64,000 nucleotides of DNA, taken from Lentisphaera araneosa HTCC2155 (lineage in GTDB: Bacteria; Verrucomicrobiota; Lentisphaeria; Lentisphaerales; Lentisphaeraceae). The DNA is taken from contig NZ_ABCK01000006.1 of assembly GCF_000170755.1 (NCBI RefSeq), positions 267,809 to 331,808 of the forward strand, read 5' to 3'. Positions 52,707 through 62,099 of this stretch are shown here, piece after piece (the stretch's first letter is position 1; every line of letters begins with the position of its first letter). The notes below the pieces were generated by a model. It saw nothing but the letters and a program-made list of their open reading frames with translations, did no database searches and was not told the DNA's origin. Made by a program: the position numbers and the translations under genes.

Positions 52707-54134
52707 ATGAATAAACCCGTTTCAGTGGTGATCATGGGTGCATCAGGGAATTTGGCTTTAACAAAATTGTTGCCAAGTTTGTACACATTATATACATCTG
52801 GGGCTTTGCCAGCTCAGTTCACAATTTCAGGGTATGCCCGTACAGGTATGACTCACGAAGAGTTTCGTGCCAAAGTCAAAGCTAATTTAATGGATAGCGT
52901 TGAAGAGACTCAATTAGTCGAATCACTCGTCAACACCTTTATTAGCAAGATTTTTTACCATGCAGGTAACTATGGTTCAGTCGAAGACTTTGGTCAGCTC
53001 AAAACCGAGTTGGATGAAGTCAATGCTGAATTTGGCGACGATATCAAGCGCGTTTTTTACCTTTCTATTCCTCCAGCTGTATTCGAGCCAGTTATTAACT
53101 CACTTCGCGAAAGTAACTTAGTTGAAAAAGGTAACCTTGATCACTTTGTTGTTGTAGAGAAGCCTTTTGGTTACGATACAGATTCGGCTCGTGAACTCAA
53201 TGCAACGATTGAACAGACTTTTGACGAAAGCCAAGTTTGCCGTATTGACCACTACTTAGGTAAAGAAGCAATTCAAAACCTTATGGTTATGCGTTTCGCC
53301 AATATCATTTTTGAGCCCGTTTGGAACAGAAACTATATCGAATCAGTAACGATTAGCTGGGAAGAAGACAAAGCTATTGGTGATCGTGGCGGATATTTTG
53401 ATGATGCAGGTATTATTCGCGACGTTATTCAAAACCACCTTTTACAAATTCTCGCACTTGTAGCAATGGAGCAGCCTTCTGAGTTGACTTCAGATGAAAT
53501 CGCCAGTGAGAAAAATCGCGTTCTTCGCAAAATCACTCCTTTTAAAGCAGAAGATGTCGTGGTCGGTCAGTACACAGATGGTGTTTGTTCAGGTCGCTCA
53601 GTGAACTCTTACCGCGATGAGCCAGGTGTTCCAAAAGACTCCATGCGCGATACTTTTGCAGCTGTGCGTTGCGAAATTAATAATCAGCGTTGGAGCGGTG
53701 TGCCATTTGTTGTGAAAGCTGGTAAAGCTATGACGAAGAGCTGCACGGAAATTATTATTCAATTCAAAGATGTGGTGGGAAGTATTTTTGCTAATCAACC
53801 TCATCATGCCAACAAGCTCGTGATTCGTGTTCAGCCTGAAGCTGGTATGATTTTCAATATCACCAATAAAGTTCCTGGTAAAGGTATGGTCCTTAAAGAT
53901 GTTAAAATGGACTTCACTTATAATAGTGGTTTCGATGTCGCTATGCCGGGTGCTTACGAAAGACTTTTACTTGATGCAATTAACGGTGATAAGAGTCTCT
54001 TTATTTCCTATGATGAGCTCATTCAGTCTTGGGAATTGTTTACGCCGATACTTAAGAAGATTGATGCAGGTGAAAATGAAGTTCATTTCTACCGTGCAGG
54101 AACTTCTGGTCCTGAGGAAGCTGACTTTAAATAG
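52707..54134 (+). CDS. zwf: Glucose-6-phosphate 1-dehydrogenase
   Basis: Oxidises glucose-6-phosphate to 6-phosphogluconolactone with NADP in the oxidative pentose phosphate pathway. The N-terminus has the dinucleotide fold VVIMGASGNLALTKLLPSLY, and residues near 185 show the active-site CRIDHYLGKE motif with the catalytic His. VVEKPFGYD is also typical. At 475 residues it is normal. It is monocistronic, with a GGAG ribosome binding site and a terminator. Confidence 0.97.
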   Translation: MNKPVSVVIMGASGNLALTKLLPSLYTLYTSGALPAQFTISGYARTGMTHEEFRAKVKANLMDSVEETQLVESLVNTFISKIFYHAGNYGSVEDFGQLKTELDEVNAEFGDDIKRVFYLSIPPAVFEPVINSLRESNLVEKGNLDHFVVVEKPFGYDTDSARELNATIEQTFDESQVCRIDHYLGKEAIQNLMVMRFANIIFEPVWNRNYIESVTISWEEDKAIGDRGGYFDDAGIIRDVIQNHLLQILALVAMEQPSELTSDEIASEKNRVLRKITPFKAEDVVVGQYTDGVCSGRSVNSYRDEPGVPKDSMRDTFAAVRCEINNQRWSGVPFVVKAGKAMTKSCTEIIIQFKDVVGSIFANQPHHANKLVIRVQPEAGMIFNITNKVPGKGMVLKDVKMDFTYNSGFDVAMPGAYERLLLDAINGDKSLFISYDELIQSWELFTPILKKIDAGENEVHFYRAGTSGPEEADFK

Positions 54135-54152
54135 AAGTACCTTCTACTTAGA

Positions 54153-54186
54153 AAAAAAGGCTCGCTCATTAGCGGGCCTTTTTTAT
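54153..54186 (+). terminator. Intrinsic terminator after zwf
   Basis: AAAAAAGGCTCGCT and AGCGGGCCTTTTTT form a stem with one G-T wobble around CATT, flanked by A and T runs, 18 bases after the zwf stop. It may serve both strands. Confidence 0.85.
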
Positions 54187-54205
54187 TGTCTAAAACCAGT
54201 AGATC

Positions 54206-54607
54206 TTACTCATTATTGATGAGTTGTTTTAACTGTGAATTAAAATTATTTTTGTAGGAATTATTTTTGGATTTGGAAACTTTTTCTGCAAGGAAACTTA
54301 ATTGACTATAAATAAAAAGTCGATCGAAACTATTTCCTCCAGTGTAGTTATGGCTCATGAGTTTTCGAAGCATGCGGAAAGCGCGTTTTTCGGCATTGAG
54401 TAAGATTAACATCTGGGCTTCTTTCCTCGCTGAACGAAAGAGTGCGTAGGCGAGTATGGGGTTTTGATCTAGGTGGATTTCAGCAAGCATGCGGCATTCC
54501 TCGAAACAAAGAGCAGCACGAAGATAGTTCTTATTTTTTTGCTCAGCATCACCAGTGAAGAGCAAAGAATAACAATGAGTTATTTCTCGAGGTAAAGTAT
54601 TTGTCAT
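54206..54607 (-). CDS. Hypothetical helical protein
   Basis: A 133-residue soluble protein preceded by a clear GGAGAA ribosome binding site. The sequence is helical with paired aromatic residues, for example YLRAALCFEECRMLAEIHLD and LAYALFRSARKEAQMLI, reminiscent of TPR-like or flagellar FliS/FlaF-like bundles, but no family can be assigned. It lies convergent with zwf and alone. Confidence 0.6.
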   Translation of the reverse strand: MTNTLPREITHCYSLLFTGDAEQKNKNYLRAALCFEECRMLAEIHLDQNPILAYALFRSARKEAQMLILLNAEKRAFRMLRKLMSHNYTGGNSFDRLFIYSQLSFLAEKVSKSKNNSYKNNFNSQLKQLINNE

Positions 54608-54730
54608 TTCATTTCTCCATATATAGAATACGGATTTACAGTAATGACTGAAAATAAAATATCAAATTAAAATGAGATTAAATCTCAATAAATAATATGG
54701 AGTGTTTTTGGGTTTAGTTACGTTCTGTGT

Positions 54731-55330
54731 TTAGTTTGCTAAGAAATCTGCGATCTCTTGGATCTCGTAGGGGCTCAAATTTTTGACTCGCTGAGCCATT
54801 TTATGGCCCTTTTTATCTTCTGGGCTAGCGCCTCTTCGTCCAGCTTGGAAATCACCGCATTGTTTAACGATGTACCAGGATTCGAGTTCGAGGATAGAAG
54901 GACTTCCGGTGAAGAATTTCCCCATAGTTCCTTGGTGGCAACCATAACAATGTTGTTTGTACAAGGCTTCGCCATTGCCTTGATGTACTGTGTCAGAGGG
55001 GATTTTTTTACTTTCTTGTGAGGCAAACCAAGCGTTGATTTCTTTGAGATCATTATCTTTTAAATTAACAATGGCTTCGCGCATCGAGATCGCATCTTTG
55101 GAGGCCTTTTCGCCCCCGCGTAGACCCTTACGGTATTTATCAATCTGAGCATTCATATACTTGAGCTCGAGACCGTATAAGGAGGGCGCTCCAAACTTCT
55201 CGCCTTGAGAATGGCAGCTATTGCATTGCTGGATTTGGTTTTGCATCTGCACGCTGAGTTGATTGAGTTCTTTGTTGCTTTGGCAAGAAAATAAAAATAA
55301 TAGGGTAAATAAGGTGAATAATTTTTTCAT
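54731..55330 (-). CDS. Dihaem cytochrome c lipoprotein
   Basis: A lipoprotein signal (LFLFSCQSNK, Cys16) precedes two class I-like cytochrome domains with CNSCH (near residue 38) and CYGCH (near 128) and Met-containing C-terminal loops. Repeated SPSILELESWY and APSLYGLELKYMNAQ segments show the two domains are related. At 199 residues it fits the cytochrome c4/c553-type dihaem group. It would transfer electrons at the membrane; the partner is not in the window. The 290 bases upstream to the next gene hold nothing recognised. Confidence 0.85.
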   Translation of the reverse strand: MKKLFTLFTLLFLFSCQSNKELNQLSVQMQNQIQQCNSCHSQGEKFGAPSLYGLELKYMNAQIDKYRKGLRGGEKASKDAISMREAIVNLKDNDLKEINAWFASQESKKIPSDTVHQGNGEALYKQHCYGCHQGTMGKFFTGSPSILELESWYIVKQCGDFQAGRRGASPEDKKGHKMAQRVKNLSPYEIQEIADFLAN

Positions 55331-55620
55331 AGCTAACCTGAGTTAAATAATAGTCTTTTTAAATGTGCCATCTCGATGGACAGATGAAAACTAAATCAAG
55401 TCCAGCAATCCTTAATTTAGAGTAAGTTATTTATTCAATTTCTGATAAAGTTCTCATCAGTTCCATTTTTGAGTTTTTTAATAAGATATTTGAGATTTAG
55501 CGCACTTCATTAGATATCATCTATCATGTCTAAATAAGTGCTCGTGAAAGTGCTGCTTTAGTTGAATTTTTGACTTGCTAAGGCAATATAGAAGCTGAGA
55601 TAAAACAATAAGGAGACAAG

Positions 55621-55920
55621 ATGTTAGTCCATACAGTATTTTTCTGGTTAAAAGATGATTTAAGCGCAGAACAAAAAGCAGATTTTTCTCGTGGTTTAGA
55701 AACTTTAAAAGAAATCCCATCTTCTGGTCCTGTAAGTACGGGTACTCCTTCAGCAACAACTAAACGTCCTGTGATTGATGATAGCTATGATTTTGGCTTA
55801 ACCTGCGTTTTTGAAAGCGTTGAAGAACACGATGTTTACCAGCAGCATGACATCCATCAAAAATTTATTAATGAGTGCGCACAATATTGGAAGCAGGTGA
55901 AAGTTTATGACTACGATTAA
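55621..55920 (+). CDS. Dabb (stress-responsive A/B barrel) domain protein
   Basis: The 99-residue protein starts MLVHTVFFWLKDDLSAEQKADF and has the later EEHDVYQQHDIHQKFIN segment typical of Dabb (DUF-A/B barrel) proteins. These dimeric ferredoxin-like folds occur in stress and secondary-metabolism proteins, and no activity is known here. An AAGGAGA ribosome binding site precedes the ATG. Its last codons overlap the next start. Confidence 0.88.
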   Translation: MLVHTVFFWLKDDLSAEQKADFSRGLETLKEIPSSGPVSTGTPSATTKRPVIDDSYDFGLTCVFESVEEHDVYQQHDIHQKFINECAQYWKQVKVYDYD

Positions 55921-56407
55921 ATCTTTATTGATTGTAGCGCTTGGTTTGTTCCTGAGCTCTTGCGAAAGTCACGACTGGGACAAAGATGATGCTCTTCAAG
56001 AAATGGTTCAACTCTTTGCCATCTTGCCAGCCAATGCACCCGATAGTCAGCTGACCCGTTCAGTCCCTGGAGCTGATGGTAAACCGATCAAAGTTAACCG
56101 AATTCCCATGCTCACGAATTTAGAATTGGCCCATGCGGAAACTCGTTACCACGATAGAGATGATGATATGATGATTCTCAAAGTGAACCTCAGTGGCTTA
56201 GGCGAAAATAAATGGCGTCTCGCGAGTGCAAACTACGCAGGTTACCGAGTTGTTATGATGGTGGGTGAAGAGTTTAAATGCTTTGTAAAATTTGACCCTT
56301 ATTACCAGAAGGGAACCGTGAACCTTTATTGCTATTTGACCTCTGCAGAAGCAGATGAGGTCTGTAGTCTAATTAAGAAAAATTATAAAGCTTTAGTAAG
56401 AAAATAA
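55907..56407 (+). CDS. Hypothetical lipoprotein
   Basis: A lipobox LGLFLSSCE with Cys19 indicates a lipid-anchored envelope protein of 166 residues. It contains VQLFAILPANAPDSQLTRS and a mixed beta/charged middle (HDRDDDMMILKVNLSG). I recognise no family. It overlaps the Dabb gene by 14 bases and precedes the GreA-domain gene by 10, so the three probably share a transcript. Confidence 0.65.
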   Translation: MTTIKSLLIVALGLFLSSCESHDWDKDDALQEMVQLFAILPANAPDSQLTRSVPGADGKPIKVNRIPMLTNLELAHAETRYHDRDDDMMILKVNLSGLGENKWRLASANYAGYRVVMMVGEEFKCFVKFDPYYQKGTVNLYCYLTSAEADEVCSLIKKNYKALVRK

Positions 56408-56417
56408 GAAGGTAAAT

Positions 56418-58499
56418 ATGTCAGCAGACAAATTAGAATCATTAATTTTAGCCGCCAGTGATGAAGGCAAAGCCAGTGAAGAGGCCCTTACATGTGCACG
56501 CGCTTTAAAAGCCGCCGATCTTTCGACTGCGCAACGCGCAAGCATTGGTCAGGCCACAGAACTCTTTTTGGCCTCGGGTGCCAGTGATCAACAAAGTGTT
56601 GAGCTCGCCGTAGCTTTAGCTTTACTTAAGCCTGAAGGTGACTTCTCAGCTGCTTTCAGTTCATTAGCACGCGATATCTTTTCCGCATACACCGATCCAG
56701 GAGCTGTACAAGAGGCTTTAGGTGAAGGCAGTGTAGATGAAATAGCAAAACGTTTTCAAGTCCTCCTCGTTATCTTGAGTGACTCAAGTTCTGTCAAAGT
56801 ATTTGGCAAAATTAAACTCGCCGATCTTTCCGTTTATCACGTAGACTTTGGCTTTGGTCAAGTTGAGTCCTTGGATTCAATTACGAGTCAAGTTTCCGTG
56901 AAATTCAAAGTGGTGCAAAAAGTTCCACTTAAGTTTTTTGCGAAAAAATCTCACATCCTCTTACCTGGAACTTTAGGTGCGAAGTTGGTGAAAGGCGAAA
57001 AAATGGTCATTAAAAACGTCCTCTCAAAAGACTTAGTTAGCCAAATCGAGTCTGAAACTGTTCCAAACCTCAAAGTTAGTCAGGCGATGATTACTCGTTT
57101 AGTCATGCCCACTTACATTAAAACAGCGAAGGCTTTTGACGAGTGGTTCCGTCGTCGAGTTTTAGTTGATGCGACTAAGAAATCAACTTCTGCAAGTGGC
57201 CGTTCATGGGATATGAGTCGTAGTTTAGATGAACTCAAAGTTGCCTTAAAAGATACTGAGACAGTTAAGTTTGGTGAAGACGAGAAAAATAACCTCATCA
57301 AAGCCTTTAAATTTGCTGCGGCAAGACCAGCTCAAAACAAAATTTTTGCTGAATCCATCTCAGGCCTTTGGGATATGGTTGCAGAAAAAGAGTATGTGGT
57401 CGACATGATTCAAGAACTCGCTGACACCGCTTCTATCTGGAAAGATACTGAAGGTTTTGTAAAAGTTTCTACCCCGATGAATGTCAAGACAATTTCTGCT
57501 TGGTTTGCAGTAACTTTGGAAGCTAAGGGTATTGAGTACTTTGCTAAAGATGTGATGCACTTGCCGATTAAATTCCTCAATGCAATCGATAAGATTGGCG
57601 ATGATCGCAATGCACAAGCTTTGATTACTTCTGCAAAGCTTGAAGTCCTTTCTGGCAACCTAAGTGCTGCCGTTGCCTGCTGGTTATGGAATAAACTCTC
57701 TAAAAAGCCTGCGGAACTCGCAGAAATCATTACTGCGCCAATTCAAGTTTTCCGTGCTTTATCAAATGCAGAAAAAGCTGACAAGTCTGGTAAAGACTTA
57801 CGCAAACTCATTATGTCAAACGAGAAATTCCTCGAGTTCTTACTCGGTACGGGTTCTAGCGAAGATGTGAAAAGTTTGGTGAGTACCGTCAAAACTTTCC
57901 CGGGTCTCGATAATGGCGAACGTCAAAGTTTACTCGTTAAAATTGTTCGTATTAAGCCTGATGCCCTCGACCAAGTTCAAACGAAGAAAGTTGAAGTTAA
58001 AGTAGGTAAGTTGCCACAAGTCACTTCTCAGCGTTCATACAAAGCCCTTCAAGAAGAACACGAAAGACTCGTTAATACTGAGATTCCTGATAACTCGAAA
58101 GCTATTGCGGCGGCCCGTGAACACGGTGATTTACGTGAGAATTTTGAGTTTAGAGCGGCGAAAGATCGTCAGAAATATCTTCAGTTACGCGTGGGGGAGC
58201 TCGATGCCATGTTGAATAAAATTGGTCCTACAGATTTTTCTGAATTCAAAGTGAAAAATCGTGTCATTCCAGCTGCTAAAGTGACGATTAAGTCACCTGA
58301 AGCCGAAACGACATATTCTATTGTCGGCATGTTAGATGGTGATCCCGATAAGAACTGGCTTTCGTTCGAAACACCTTTAGCGAAGTCAATGTTAGGTCAC
58401 CAAGTGGGTGATTCCATTGAACTTCCAGGTGGTGATGAAGCCGAGATTCTAGCAGTCGAACCCCTCGATACAGAAACACTTAACTTTTTTGTAAAATAA
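56418..58499 (+). CDS. Oversized GreA/GreB-domain transcription elongation factor
   Basis: The C-terminal 150 residues are a GreA-type protein: a coiled coil with AIAAAREHGDLRENFEFRAAKDRQKY (acidic tip Asp and Glu) and a globular domain with YSIVGMLDGDPDKNWLSFETPL and HQVGDSIELPGGDEAEILAV. Ahead of it lie about 540 residues of helical and mixed character without known motifs. Chlamydial GreA proteins are similarly large, which fits a PVC host. The GreA part would bind RNA polymerase and promote transcript cleavage; the role of the N-terminal extension is unknown. It is followed by fabD. Confidence 0.85.
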   Translation: MSADKLESLILAASDEGKASEEALTCARALKAADLSTAQRASIGQATELFLASGASDQQSVELAVALALLKPEGDFSAAFSSLARDIFSAYTDPGAVQEALGEGSVDEIAKRFQVLLVILSDSSSVKVFGKIKLADLSVYHVDFGFGQVESLDSITSQVSVKFKVVQKVPLKFFAKKSHILLPGTLGAKLVKGEKMVIKNVLSKDLVSQIESETVPNLKVSQAMITRLVMPTYIKTAKAFDEWFRRRVLVDATKKSTSASGRSWDMSRSLDELKVALKDTETVKFGEDEKNNLIKAFKFAAARPAQNKIFAESISGLWDMVAEKEYVVDMIQELADTASIWKDTEGFVKVSTPMNVKTISAWFAVTLEAKGIEYFAKDVMHLPIKFLNAIDKIGDDRNAQALITSAKLEVLSGNLSAAVACWLWNKLSKKPAELAEIITAPIQVFRALSNAEKADKSGKDLRKLIMSNEKFLEFLLGTGSSEDVKSLVSTVKTFPGLDNGERQSLLVKIVRIKPDALDQVQTKKVEVKVGKLPQVTSQRSYKALQEEHERLVNTEIPDNSKAIAAAREHGDLRENFEFRAAKDRQKYLQLRVGELDAMLNKIGPTDFSEFKVKNRVIPAAKVTIKSPEAETTYSIVGMLDGDPDKNWLSFETPLAKSMLGHQVGDSIELPGGDEAEILAVEPLDTETLNFFVK

Positions 58500-58508
58500 G
58501 GATAATTA

Positions 58509-59351
58509 ATGTCTACTGCTTATGTATTCCCAGGTCAGGGCTCCCAGAAAAAAGGTATGGGTGCGGAACTTTTTGAGAAATTTCCTGAATTAGTTGCTTC
58601 TGCAGATGAAGTACTGGCTTGTTCAATTGTCGAACTTTGCACGGAAGACCCGCGCGAAGAACTCAATAAAACTCAATTCACACAGCCTGCGCTCTACGTG
58701 GTTAATGCTCTGACTTACCTCGATAAAATCAATTCAGGTGAAGCGGCTCCCGCCTACCTTGCTGGTCATAGCCTTGGTGAATATAATGCCTTGTTCGCTG
58801 CGGGTGCCTATGACTTCGTGACGGGTTTAAAACTCGTTCAAAAGCGTGGCGAAATAATGAGTAAAGTCGAAGGTGGCGGCATGGCAGCTGTACTCGGTAT
58901 GAGTGCAGAGCAAATTGCTGAAGTGCTTTCAGGTAATGGTGCTGGCGCCATTGACGTGGCTAACTTCAACTCCCCAGCTCAAACTGTGCTTTCTGGCATG
59001 AAAGATGATATCGTAGCCGCAGAAGGTGCTTTTAAGGATGCTGGCGCTAAACGCTACGTCGTTCTCCCAGTAAGTGGAGCTTTCCACTCGCGTTATATGG
59101 AAGCCCCCCGAGAAGAGTTCCGTTCATTCGTGAATTCCTTCGAATTTGGCAAGATCAAAACTCCCGTTATTTCTAACTTTGAAGCTGATCTTTACGATAG
59201 CTCACGTATTGCTGATTTGCTCTGTTCGCAAATCGCCGGTTCAGTACGCTGGGTTGAGTCAGTGAATAAGATGAAAGATTTAGGTGTTGAAGAATTTGTG
59301 GAATGCGGTCCAGGTCGTGTTCTTGCAGGTCTTATTCGCCAAATTGGCTAG
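58509..59351 (+). CDS. fabD: Malonyl-CoA:ACP transacylase
   Basis: Loads malonyl groups on ACP in fatty acid synthesis. The N-terminus YVFPGQGSQKKGMGAEL, the nucleophile elbow AGHSLGEYNALFAAGAYDF (near residue 89), VANFNSPAQTVLSG and the catalytic-His region VSGAFHSRYME are all present. At 280 residues it is a little short compared with about 310 for E. coli FabD but has all active-site parts. It follows the GreA-domain gene and is ended by a terminator. Confidence 0.95.
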   Translation: MSTAYVFPGQGSQKKGMGAELFEKFPELVASADEVLACSIVELCTEDPREELNKTQFTQPALYVVNALTYLDKINSGEAAPAYLAGHSLGEYNALFAAGAYDFVTGLKLVQKRGEIMSKVEGGGMAAVLGMSAEQIAEVLSGNGAGAIDVANFNSPAQTVLSGMKDDIVAAEGAFKDAGAKRYVVLPVSGAFHSRYMEAPREEFRSFVNSFEFGKIKTPVISNFEADLYDSSRIADLLCSQIAGSVRWVESVNKMKDLGVEEFVECGPGRVLAGLIRQIG

Positions 59352-59370
59352 AGAAAAAGCTTGTTTTTTA

Positions 59371-59408
59371 AATGCGGAGTTCGCGATTGCGAACTCCGCA
59401 TTTTTTTG
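59371..59408 (+). terminator. Intrinsic terminator after fabD
   Basis: AATGCGGAGTTCGC and GCGAACTCCGCATT form a 14-bp perfect stem with a GATT loop and a run of seven T, 20 bases after the stop. Confidence 0.93.
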
Positions 59409-59502
59409 TTAAGAAATGGTGACAAATGGCTCCAAACTCAATCTCCCGCTTGGGTGAGAGAGAAAGTGGTAGTATAATTTCTTTAGCTTTAGAGGATTTT
59501 TT

Positions 59503-60384
59503 ATGCGTTATATTGTTGCTGTGAGTGTTTTTTTAGCTTGGGTTTCCTGCGGAAGTTCAGGTAATTCTACCAAGCTTTTTGATTTGCCCGAGATGCAAAC
59601 GGTGAGTTTGACTCCCGTGGGCCAAATTAAGAATAAAGAAATTTCCGAAGCTTCCGGGCTCATTAAGAGTCGAACTTATCCCAATGTCTATTGGACTCAC
59701 AATGATTCAGGAGGCAAGACTCGTTTATATGCCCTCAGTTTCGATGACAATGATGACTTGAGTATAAGTGCTCAGATTGACTTAAAAGATGTGAAAAATC
59801 AAGATTGGGAAGACATAAGCATTGATCGGCACGGCAAGCTCTATGTGAGTGATACGGGCAATAATAGCCAAGGGCGTGAAACCATGAGTTTCTATGTGTT
59901 GTCTGAGAAGTCCAAAACAGGTTTAGCCAAAGAGTATAAGTTTAAGTATCCCGATTATCAAAAACCAGTAAAATACGATAACTTTGATTGCGAGGCGATG
60001 TTTCACTATAAAGAAAAACTCTATTTATTAACCAAGCATCGCGATGATGCGAAAACGAAATTGTATCGCTTTAATGACCTTCAGCAAGAAGTACTCATGG
60101 TGCCCGAAAAGCTCTATACTTTTGATATTGGGGGCATGGTCACCAGTGCGGATATGTCCGCAAAGGAAACACAATTGGCAGTACTCACTTACAATAGTGT
60201 ATGGTTATTTAAAAATTTTAAGGAAGATAAATTCTTTTCAGGAGATGTTTACTTCTTGCCGATTTCAGCTCAACAATGCGAGGCCATTTGCTTTGATAAT
60301 GAAGAAGAGCTCATTATTACGAATGAACAGAGAGAAGTCTTTCGCTTGGCAATTCATGACTTTATTAAAATTGAAAAACGTTAA
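59503..60384 (+). CDS. Hypothetical lipoprotein, probable beta-propeller
   Basis: A lipobox AWVSCGSSG (Cys16) precedes a 275-residue mature protein. Repeated strand-loop motifs such as EASGLIKSRTYPNVYWTHNDSGG and DWEDISIDRHGKLYVSDTGNN suggest a six-bladed propeller of the SMP/phytase-like or SdiA-regulated kind. I cannot assign an activity. It may share a transcript with the sulfatase 68 bases downstream. Confidence 0.7.
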   Translation: MRYIVAVSVFLAWVSCGSSGNSTKLFDLPEMQTVSLTPVGQIKNKEISEASGLIKSRTYPNVYWTHNDSGGKTRLYALSFDDNDDLSISAQIDLKDVKNQDWEDISIDRHGKLYVSDTGNNSQGRETMSFYVLSEKSKTGLAKEYKFKYPDYQKPVKYDNFDCEAMFHYKEKLYLLTKHRDDAKTKLYRFNDLQQEVLMVPEKLYTFDIGGMVTSADMSAKETQLAVLTYNSVWLFKNFKEDKFFSGDVYFLPISAQQCEAICFDNEEELIITNEQREVFRLAIHDFIKIEKR

Positions 60385-60452
60385 AAATCCCACACCTCCT
60401 GTCAAAAAATATGTTCCCAGAGCCATAGTTAAGAAAAACTTTCGGAGCCCCC

Positions 60453-61952
60453 ATGAATAAACTATTTTCTCTACTCTCTTTTTGTCTGCTCTCTGCGGTA
60501 TACCCTGAAGAGAAGCCCAATATTATTTTCATTGAAGTGGATGACTTGCCTGCACATTACATTGGAGCCATGGGGGCCGACTTTGCCGAAACCCCAACTT
60601 TAGATCGCTTGGCAAGTGAAGGCGTGTTCTTTAATAACGCTGTCTGTCAGGGGACTCAATGTGGCCCAGCAAGAAATTCATTGATAGCCGGAGTATACCC
60701 TCACAATATTGGTATGTATCAGAACGGCCCTTTTAAAGGACTGGCTCCCGATGTTTGGACACTTCCTAGGGCTTTACAAAAAGCAGGCTATAAAACGGCT
60801 CATATTGGCAAGAGTCACATACATCCCAGTAACGAGGGTTTGAGCGGGACAAAAGAAGAAGTTCGCACAGAGGGTCACCGTCGTTTAGGTTTTGATTACG
60901 TCTGGCAATCTTTAGGCCGTGCCGTTGTCGGTGGGAAAGAAGCTAAAAAGGGCGAGGATGCTTACGTTGATTTTCTTATTGAGGAAGCTTACTTCGATCA
61001 AATGAAAGCGGATCGAGGAAAACCAACAAGTCTACCTGACGATATCTACCTCGACGGACTTTTTACTGACTTAGCCAAGAAATTCATTGCCGAACAAGAG
61101 CAGCCTTATTTCCTTTGGTTAAATTACTCAGTGCCTCATGGACCTTATGATGTGAAACAAGCGTACCACGATCGCTTTGTCGATGCACAAATTCCCGAGC
61201 CGAATGCCAAACATGACAAGGGCGAAGGCATTCCCAAAGAGTTGCGTCCGAGCCCACTAAAAGATTTTTCAAAGCTCGAGAAAACGCAGAAGGGCAATTG
61301 TGCGAGCATCGCATTCATGGATGATCAATTAAAGGCAATCATTGAAGCAGTGGAAACAAGTGGCGAAAAAGATAACACAATCATAGTTTTCTTTAGTGAC
61401 CACGGTATCCTTGTTGGTGAACATGGCCTCCATCATAAAACGACGCTTTATAAAGAAGTCTTAAATCCCAGTTTAGTCATTTATGATCCACGTCAGAAGA
61501 GATCGAAAGTTGTTAGCCAGCCCGTGCAGTTACTCGACTTAGTGAGCACGGCATTAGCGTGGGGCAACGCCTCAGACGAAGACAAAGCAAAGCCCTATGG
61601 CGATAGCCTTGTGCCATTATTAACGGGCGAAGGTGAATTCGCTCGTGATTACGCCGTGGGTGAGTGCCCAGGTTATTACGCCATTGTCACAGAAAAATAT
61701 AAATACATTGCCCCATTCGATTATCAGAAGAATGGCAAAATCATTTTATTTGACTTGGATAACGACCCAACAGAAGTGAGCAATGTGGCCGATCAAAACC
61801 CAGAACTCATTGCGATGTTCAAAGATAAAGCCCAAAAATGGCTCGCTGATTCAGGTGAGGTTCTGGTTCAAGACCCCGTCCCCACCAAGGAAGAAAAACG
61901 TCGTAAAAAAGCCGAGAAAAAAGCGAAAGAAGCCAAGCGCAAAAAGAACTAA
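60453..61952 (+). CDS. Exported sulfatase
   Basis: A signal peptide (residues 1-17) precedes an alkaline-phosphatase-fold sulfatase beginning PNIIFIEVDDLPAHYIG with metal ligands. The formylglycine motif is CGPARNSLIAG (near residue 69), matching C-x-P-x-R; activation needs a maturase not in the window. VFFSDHGILVGEHGLHHKTTLYKE supplies further metal-site residues. The layout resembles iduronate-2-sulfatase or other polysaccharide sulfatases, fitting a marine polysaccharide degrader. An odd Lys/Arg-rich tail of about 25 residues ends the protein. Confidence 0.9.
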   Translation: MNKLFSLLSFCLLSAVYPEEKPNIIFIEVDDLPAHYIGAMGADFAETPTLDRLASEGVFFNNAVCQGTQCGPARNSLIAGVYPHNIGMYQNGPFKGLAPDVWTLPRALQKAGYKTAHIGKSHIHPSNEGLSGTKEEVRTEGHRRLGFDYVWQSLGRAVVGGKEAKKGEDAYVDFLIEEAYFDQMKADRGKPTSLPDDIYLDGLFTDLAKKFIAEQEQPYFLWLNYSVPHGPYDVKQAYHDRFVDAQIPEPNAKHDKGEGIPKELRPSPLKDFSKLEKTQKGNCASIAFMDDQLKAIIEAVETSGEKDNTIIVFFSDHGILVGEHGLHHKTTLYKEVLNPSLVIYDPRQKRSKVVSQPVQLLDLVSTALAWGNASDEDKAKPYGDSLVPLLTGEGEFARDYAVGECPGYYAIVTEKYKYIAPFDYQKNGKIILFDLDNDPTEVSNVADQNPELIAMFKDKAQKWLADSGEVLVQDPVPTKEEKRRKKAEKKAKEAKRKKN

Positions 61953-61981
61953 GCTTAGCCATAGAGCCATCTCAATAAAAC

Positions 61982-62016
61982 AAAAAAGCATTTCGACTAA
62001 GAGCCGAAATGCTTTC
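61982..62016. terminator. Terminator between the sulfatase and the minus-strand brnTA cassette
   Basis: AAGCATTTCG and CGAAATGCTT form a 10-bp stem with a 9-base loop. The T run is stronger on the minus strand (six T), so it best ends transcription coming from the cassettes, although it also follows the sulfatase stop by 30 bases. Confidence 0.75.
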
Positions 62017-62058
62017 TGTAATGTGACTACTTAAGTCTATTTTATAATTTGATCACTA

Positions 62059-62090
62059 GTCTAACCATCACTTCGATTCACTGGTTCTAC
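62059..62090 (-). other. Degenerate or partial attC-like site (site C)
   Basis: Read on the minus strand it has an R''-like GTAGAAC (62090-62084) and a consensus R'-like GTTAGAC (62065-62059), 18 bases apart and without a clear L-box hairpin. GTAGAAC is the exact complement of the GTTCTAC at 62659-62665, the opposite end of the same cassette. At 32 bases it is shorter than known attC sites. Confidence 0.4.
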
Positions 62091-62099
62091 AATTTCTTA

